This document shows positions 54,126 to 58,989 of a stretch of DNA of 58,989 nucleotides, in pieces (positions within the stretch are counted from its first letter, which is position 1; the number at the start of each line of letters is the position of its first letter). The notes under the pieces are model-generated. The model did not search any database. It saw nothing but the letters and a program-made list of their open reading frames with translations, and was not told the origin of the DNA. Position numbers and translations under genes: made by a program. This DNA comes from GCA-002728855 sp036340635 (lineage in GTDB: Bacteria; Bacteroidota; Bacteroidia; Flavobacteriales; Flavobacteriaceae), in contig JAYYYF010000033.1 in the NCBI GenBank assembly GCA_036340635.1, positions 1-58,989 of the forward strand, written 5' to 3'.

Positions 54126-57100
54126 ATGTTTTTAATATTTGATACAGAAACAACTGGATTGCCTAAAAAATGGGATGCTCCACTCAGTGATTCAAATAAT
54201 TGGCCAAGGTGTGTTCAAATAGCTTGGCAAGTTCATAATTCCAAAGGCGAATGCTTATCGCATGAAGATTATTTAATCAAACCGGAAGATTACACAATTC
54301 CTTATGATTCTGAGAATGTTCATGGAATCTCAACTGAATTAGCTAAAAAAGAAGGTGAATCACTCGGAAAAGTATTATCAAAATTTAAATCTGCTTTAAG
54401 CGATTGTAAATTTATTTGCGGGCATAATGTGAAATTTGATCTAAATATTTTAGGAGCAGAATTTCATAGGTTAGAATCTAAGAATCCCATTGAGAAATTT
54501 CTTATAATCGACACTTGTACTGAAGAGACCGCTTTCTTTTGCAAAATCCCTGGAGGGAGGGGAGGAAAATATAAACTCCCAACTCTTTCAGAACTTCATT
54601 TATCTCTTTTTGATTCTGAATTTAAAGAAGCTCATAATGCAACGGCTGATGTAGAGGCGACGTCAAGATCTCTTTTTGAATTGTTTAGACTCAAAATAAT
54701 TAACCCTGAAGCTCTAAGAAATTTTGAAGAGATTAAAATTCACTTGAATAACTCTCTTACTAATCAAGTCAAACCAATAGGCATAAAGCATACAAATTTA
54801 AAGAAAGCTTCTGCTAAATTAATTCAAAATCAAGAGCATTATGAAAAAGAATCAAGCGGTAGTGACTTGTCTCTTAATTCTTTGAAGGATGTCCCTTTTA
54901 TTCATTTACATACACATTCACAATTTTCAGTTCTTCAGTCAACATCAAGACTTAGTGAACTTATAAAGACAGCTTCTGAAGATAAAATGCCTGGGATTGC
55001 ATTAACTGATCACTCCAATTTAATGGGAGCATTTAATTTTATAAAAGAAATTAAAAGTCATAACTCATCTATTTCTGACCCTCAAGTTCCAATAAAACCA
55101 ATTATTGGCTGTGAATTTTTTGTATGTGAAGATCATCTTGATAAATCAAGGAGAGATGATGGTTTTCAAATAGTTTTTTTGGCAAAAAATAAAAAAGGAT
55201 ATAAAAATCTTTCGGTTATGAGTTCCATTGCTTATACAGAGGGATTTTATTATGTCCCAAGGATAGATAAATCAATTATTAAAAAATATAAGTCTGATTT
55301 GATTGTATTAACTGGGAACCTTTATGGAGAGGTCCCTTCAAAGATTTTAAATACTAGCGAAACTCAAGCAGAAGAGGCGCTTTTATGGTGGCATAATGAA
55401 TTTGGAGATGATTTATATATTGAAATTATGAGACATGGGCAAGAAGATGAGAATAGAGCAAATAAAATACTTGTTGAATTTTCAAAAAAGAATAAAATTA
55501 AGCTAGTAGCTACTAATAATTCATATTACACAAAGAAAGAGGAAGCAAACGCTCATGATATATTACTATGTGTTAAAGATGGTGAGAAACAAAGTACTCC
55601 AATAGGTAGGGGAAGGGGATATCGTTTTGGGTTTCCAAATCAAGAGTATTACTTTAAGTCACAGAATGAGATGAAGGAATTGTTTTTAGATATACCTGGA
55701 GCTATTTTAAATTTACAGGAGATAATAGAAAAAGTTGAATCTTTTGATTTAAATAGAGAAGTTTTACTGCCAAAATTTGATATTCCAGCTGATTTTAAAA
55801 AGGAAGACAATTTAGACAATAAAAGCGGAGAGAATGCATATTTGAGACACCTTACAAATATTGGAGCTAAAAAAAGGTATCGAGAGGTTTCCAAATTTAT
55901 CCAAGAGCGTCTAGATTTTGAACTTGAAGTGATTGCAAAAACGGGCTATCCAGGATATTTTTTGATAGTTCAAGATCTAATTGCAGCAGCTAGAGAAATA
56001 GGTGTTTCTGTTGGCCCAGGAAGAGGTTCTGCTGCTGGATCAGTTGTTGCTTATTGCTTGGGAATAACTAGTTTAGATCCTATAAAATATAATTTGCTTT
56101 TTGAAAGATTTCTTAATCCTGATAGGGTAAGTATGCCTGATATTGATATTGATTTTGATGATGAAGGTAGAGGGAAGGTATTGGATTATGTAATTAAAAA
56201 ATATGGAACGGATCAAGTCGCTCAAATAATAACCTATGGGACAATGGCTGCCAAATCTTCGATTCGTGATACAGGAAGAGTTTTAGATCTTTCTCTTGGT
56301 GAAACAGATAGGATTGCAAAATTGGTTCCAAATATGAAGTTAAATTCTATTTTTCATATGAAAAATGATCAAATGAAACAGAATTTAAGGGGAGAGGAAT
56401 ATTCGAATGTTAAGCAGTTAAAAGAAGTATATTCTTCAAATAATTTAGCCGGAGAAACTTTAAAACAAGCTGAAATACTTGAAGGATCTATAAGGAACAC
56501 CGGCACTCATGCATGTGGTGTCATCATTACTCCAGATAACATAAGAGAATTTGTTCCAATTACAGTTGCAAAGGATTCAGATCTATACGTTACCCAATAT
56601 GATAATTCCGTAGTCGAAGAAGCGGGTCTTTTAAAAATAGATATTTTAGGTTTAAAAACACTTACACTGATAAAAGAGACAGTAAAACTTGTAAGATATA
56701 ATCGACAAATCGATTTAAATCCTGATAAATTTCCTCTAGATGATCAAAAAACTTTTGATTTATTTCAGAAAGGTGAAACGATTGGAATATTTCAATATGA
56801 ATCACTTGGTATGAGAAGGTATCTTAAAGACTTAAAGCCAAATGTATTTGATGATTTAATAGCTATGAATGCACTTTATCGCCCTGGTCCTTTAGAGTAT
56901 ATACCAAGTTTTATTGCCAGGAAAAACGGAACAGAAGAAATAAAATATGATCTTCCTGAGATGGACGAATTTCTTAAAGAAACATATGGAATAACAGTCT
57001 ATCAGGAACAGGTAATGTTATTGTCTCAAAAGCTTGCAGGATTTAGTAAAGGTGATGCAGATTTACTTAGGAAGGCAATGGGTAAAAAAATATTTGATTT

Positions 57101-58454
57101 ATTGGAAAAATTAAAACCAAAATTTATTGAAGGAGGAGTCAAAAGAAATCATTCTTCCCAAGTTCTTGGTAAAATATGGAAGGATTGGGAAGCATTTGCT
57201 TCTTATGCATTTAATAAATCCCATTCAACTTGTTATGCGTGGATTGGATATCAAACTGCATATTTAAAAGCACATTATCCTGCAGAGTATATGGCAGCAG
57301 TTTTGTCCAATAATATGAATGATATTAAACAAGTATCATTTTTTATGGAAGAGTGTAAGAGGATGGGAATAAATGTTTTAGGCCCCGATGTCAATGAGTC
57401 TTTTCACAAATTTGCAGTAAATGAGAGTGGGGCTATTCGTTTTGGAATGGGAGCTATTAAAGGTGTTGGTAAAACGGCTGTAGAGACAATCATTGATAAC
57501 AGAAAAGATAAAAATTACGAATCTGTTTTTGATCTAGTTAAAAAGGTTGATCTTAGATTGGCCAATAAAAAAACATTTGAAAACTTAGCTTTTTCTGGAG
57601 GTTTTGATTCTTTTAAAGGGACACACCGAGCACAATATTTTCAAACAGATACTGAGGGAATACCTTTTATTGAAAAGGTCTTGAGATTTGGCGCAAAATA
57701 TCAGGGAAACATGAAATCTGCTCAAATGAATTTGTTTGGCGAGAAAAGTGATAATATTTATCAAGTTTTAAAGCTGCCTGATTGTGCTGAATGGGGAAAT
57801 TTAGAAAGATTAAAAAAAGAAAGGGAAGTTGTTGGGATATATATTTCTGCTCATCCATTAGATGATTTTAAAAAAGAAATAGAATTATTTAAAACATTAG
57901 AATTAAAGTTTTTAAAAGATTTAAATCCCCTGATAAAGAAGACTTTCTCCATTGCTGGGATAATAAATTCAAGAGAACATTTAGAAGCAAAAAACGGAAA
58001 CCTTTGGGGGAAATTTGTGTTAGAAGATTTTAAAGACCAATATGAGTTTAAAATTTTTGGTGAAGAATATTTAAAGTTTAGACATTTTTTGATTGTTGAT
58101 CAATTCGTAAGAGTTAAAATTTTAATAAGAGAAGGTTGGACCAATAGGGAAAGTGGTAAAATTGGAGAACCTAGAATTCAGTTTGTTAAATTTGAAATGC
58201 TTCAAAATATCATTCGAGACAATTCAGAAAAAATCACATTAACAATTGATGTAAATGAAATAAATAATCTTCTTGTAGAACAGCTGAAAAAAGACTTGGA
58301 ACCTTTTAAGGGAGATAAACCATTGTTTTTTGATGTCTTGGATCAAAAGAAATCTATTAGATTATCTCTTGCAAGTCAAAAAGGAGGTCTCGAAATTTCA
58401 ACAGATTTGTTAACTCATTTAGATCAAAATAATTGGAGTTATAGATTAAACTAA
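54126..58454 (+). CDS. dnaE: DNA polymerase III alpha subunit with fused N-terminal proofreading exonuclease
   Basis: 1442 residues. The N-terminal 200 residues are a DEDDh exonuclease like DnaQ: FDTETTG (Asp6, Glu8), CGHNVKFDLNI (Asp) and EAHNATADVEATSRSL (His/Asp). Then the PHP domain (FIHLHTHSQFSVLQ, LTDHSNLMGAF), the polymerase core (GPGRGSAAGSVVAYCLGIT; PDIDIDFDDEGRGKV with catalytic Asps; SYAFNKSHSTCYAW), a helix-hairpin-helix region and a C-terminal OB-fold. This fused form is the normal replicative polymerase of Bacteroidota. It replicates the chromosome with its own proofreading. All catalytic acids are intact. It is divergent from mfd, with 78 bases before trxA. Confidence 0.96.
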   Translation: MFLIFDTETTGLPKKWDAPLSDSNNWPRCVQIAWQVHNSKGECLSHEDYLIKPEDYTIPYDSENVHGISTELAKKEGESLGKVLSKFKSALSDCKFICGHNVKFDLNILGAEFHRLESKNPIEKFLIIDTCTEETAFFCKIPGGRGGKYKLPTLSELHLSLFDSEFKEAHNATADVEATSRSLFELFRLKIINPEALRNFEEIKIHLNNSLTNQVKPIGIKHTNLKKASAKLIQNQEHYEKESSGSDLSLNSLKDVPFIHLHTHSQFSVLQSTSRLSELIKTASEDKMPGIALTDHSNLMGAFNFIKEIKSHNSSISDPQVPIKPIIGCEFFVCEDHLDKSRRDDGFQIVFLAKNKKGYKNLSVMSSIAYTEGFYYVPRIDKSIIKKYKSDLIVLTGNLYGEVPSKILNTSETQAEEALLWWHNEFGDDLYIEIMRHGQEDENRANKILVEFSKKNKIKLVATNNSYYTKKEEANAHDILLCVKDGEKQSTPIGRGRGYRFGFPNQEYYFKSQNEMKELFLDIPGAILNLQEIIEKVESFDLNREVLLPKFDIPADFKKEDNLDNKSGENAYLRHLTNIGAKKRYREVSKFIQERLDFELEVIAKTGYPGYFLIVQDLIAAAREIGVSVGPGRGSAAGSVVAYCLGITSLDPIKYNLLFERFLNPDRVSMPDIDIDFDDEGRGKVLDYVIKKYGTDQVAQIITYGTMAAKSSIRDTGRVLDLSLGETDRIAKLVPNMKLNSIFHMKNDQMKQNLRGEEYSNVKQLKEVYSSNNLAGETLKQAEILEGSIRNTGTHACGVIITPDNIREFVPITVAKDSDLYVTQYDNSVVEEAGLLKIDILGLKTLTLIKETVKLVRYNRQIDLNPDKFPLDDQKTFDLFQKGETIGIFQYESLGMRRYLKDLKPNVFDDLIAMNALYRPGPLEYIPSFIARKNGTEEIKYDLPEMDEFLKETYGITVYQEQVMLLSQKLAGFSKGDADLLRKAMGKKIFDLLEKLKPKFIEGGVKRNHSSQVLGKIWKDWEAFASYAFNKSHSTCYAWIGYQTAYLKAHYPAEYMAAVLSNNMNDIKQVSFFMEECKRMGINVLGPDVNESFHKFAVNESGAIRFGMGAIKGVGKTAVETIIDNRKDKNYESVFDLVKKVDLRLANKKTFENLAFSGGFDSFKGTHRAQYFQTDTEGIPFIEKVLRFGAKYQGNMKSAQMNLFGEKSDNIYQVLKLPDCAEWGNLERLKKEREVVGIYISAHPLDDFKKEIELFKTLELKFLKDLNPLIKKTFSIAGIINSREHLEAKNGNLWGKFVLEDFKDQYEFKIFGEEYLKFRHFLIVDQFVRVKILIREGWTNRESGKIGEPRIQFVKFEMLQNIIRDNSEKITLTIDVNEINNLLVEQLKKDLEPFKGDKPLFFDVLDQKKSIRLSLASQKGGLEISTDLLTHLDQNNWSYRLN

Positions 58455-58517
58455 TAATTAATTGCTTCCAAATAGATATAAAAGACACAAATCGATTTTA
58501 TATAAAAAATAATTATT

Positions 58518-58525
58518 TATTTTTG
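58518..58525 (+). promoter_or_regulatory. -7 promoter element (TATTTTTG) for trxA
   Basis: A perfect TAnnTTTG match seven bases before the trxA ATG, so a leader of zero to three bases is predicted. Confidence 0.55.
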
Positions 58526-58532
58526 CCTAGTT

Positions 58533-58850
58533 ATGGCAATTGAGATTACCGACGCAAATTTTGAGGAAACTATTTTAAAATCAGATAAGCCTGCCATCGT
58601 TGATTTTTGGGCTGAGTGGTGTGGTCCTTGTAGAATGGTTGGTCCCATTATTGATGAGTTAAGTAATGATTATGAAGGCAAAGCCATTGTTGCAAAAATT
58701 GATGTTGACTCAAATCAGGTTTTTGCTGCAAAATATGGAGTTAGAAACATTCCAACTGTTTTAATTTTTCACAAGGGAGAACTTGTTGATAGACAAGTAG
58801 GTGTTGCTCCAAAGAAAACCTATTCTGACGCATTAGACTCCCTTCTTTAA
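58533..58850 (+). CDS. trxA: Thioredoxin
   Basis: 105 residues. The redox motif WCGPC (Cys30 and Cys33) lies in VDFWAEWCGPCRMVGPII, and the cis-proline is in RNIPTVLIFHKGE. The size and sequence are those of the main cytoplasmic thioredoxin, which reduces disulfides in enzymes such as ribonucleotide reductase and peroxiredoxins. It has its own promoter box directly upstream and a tRNA gene 63 bases downstream, so it is probably monocistronic. Ordinary in all respects. Confidence 0.97.
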   Translation: MAIEITDANFEETILKSDKPAIVDFWAEWCGPCRMVGPIIDELSNDYEGKAIVAKIDVDSNQVFAAKYGVRNIPTVLIFHKGELVDRQVGVAPKKTYSDALDSLL

Positions 58851-58870
58851 AAAAATATTTTAATATTATT

Positions 58871-58898
58871 TTGAGAGTAAAAAAGAGATGTATATTTG
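58871..58898 (+). promoter_or_regulatory. Promoter of the tRNA-Asp gene (TTG-n17-TATATTTG)
   Basis: A -33-like TTG at 58871-58873 and a perfect -7 box TATATTTG at 58891-58898 with 17 bases between. The -7 box lies 15 bases upstream of the tRNA, leaving a short 5' leader. Of the boxes listed, this is the one for which I found a usable upstream TTG. Confidence 0.55.
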
Positions 58899-58913
58899 TT
58901 CTCATTACAATTA

Positions 58914-58987
58914 GGTCTGGTAGTTCAGTTGGTTAGAATACATGCCTGTCACGCATGGGGTCGCGGGTTCGAGTCCCGTCCAGACCG
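58914..58987 (+). tRNA. tRNA-Asp (anticodon GTC)
   Basis: A full cloverleaf: acceptor GGTCTGG pairs with CCAGACC, discriminator G at 58987, anticodon stem CATGC/GCATG with loop CTGTCAC (anticodon GTC), T arm with TTCGAGT. The bases after the discriminator are CA, so the 3' CCA is not encoded and must be added. The window ends two bases later, so further tRNAs could follow. Confidence 0.96.
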
Positions 58988-58989
58988 CA

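Noticed and set aside
1..58989. Mobile elements, prophage, toxin-antitoxin pairs, CRISPR arrays or horizontally acquired islands
   Set aside because: No transposase, integrase, phage or Cas proteins, no direct repeat arrays, and composition looks even along the window.

Overview
The window is one contiguous, gene-dense, low-GC stretch with about 50 protein genes, one tRNA gene and no mobile element, prophage or CRISPR array. It looks chromosomal and comes from a Bacteroidota of the Flavobacteriaceae type. The reasons are a complete moxR/Bat (Bacteroides aerotolerance) operon, an IPExxxVDY-family gene next to pyruvate kinase, DnaE with a fused N-terminal proofreading exonuclease, BatA/BatB MIDAS proteins, lipoprotein signals of the Bacteroidota kind, and many copies of the Bacteroidota -7 promoter element TAnnTTTG. 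Very short intergenic gaps and tail-to-tail overlaps suggest a streamlined, probably marine, genome.

Region by region. 1-6584 is a sugar-oxidation block: a minus-strand operon (TIM-barrel isomerase, MFS permease, Gfo/Idh/MocA oxidoreductase, and a second isomerase cut by the window edge) diverges from a GMC flavin dehydrogenase with its Tat/lipoprotein small subunit, and ends in an azurin. 6628-13597 holds an M20 peptidase, an EamA exporter, a trans-sulfuration enzyme, lpxH, hflX, a short-chain dehydrogenase and an aldo/keto reductase. 13741-22687 is the moxR-DUF58-(membrane protein)-batA-batB-batC-batD-batE operon. 22679-36869 is housekeeping: cvpA, pheS, ALDH7, isoaspartyl peptidase, CYTH protein, dinB, pyk, IPExxxVDY, fabF, acpP, purN, rnhA, a PfkB kinase, purF and sod. 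36959-42877 is an AddAB-type helicase/nuclease pair. 42931-47851 is a small-gene region: an anchored protein of unknown function, a lone crtI, a voltage-gated-type K+ channel preceded by a 28-residue membrane peptide, a lipoprotein, a helical protein and a CBS protein. 47857-58989 carries metG in two pieces, an ACT-like protein, mfd, dnaE, trxA and tRNA-Asp.

The most notable points come from reading between the called ORFs. (1) mfd continues upstream of its first ATG for about 52 codons that match the conserved Mfd N-terminus, with no ATG, GTG or TTG available; a TAnnTTTG box lies just upstream, so an AUC start on a near-leaderless mRNA, or a lesion, is implied. (2) metG is split from its tRNA-binding domain by what looks like one missing A in an A-run. 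(3) RNase III (rnc) is absent from the slot between fabF and the IPExxxVDY gene where it is usually found. (4) An unannotated 28-residue single-span protein sits 4 bases ahead of the K+ channel. (5) Perfect TAnnTTTG boxes sit within a few bases of many start codons, predicting widespread leaderless or near-leaderless mRNAs. (6) All 12 convergent gene junctions either overlap or have gaps of at most 25 bases, leaving little room for intrinsic terminators.

No clearly new multi-gene system is evident. The features above are the best candidates for new biology or for assembly artefacts worth resolving.
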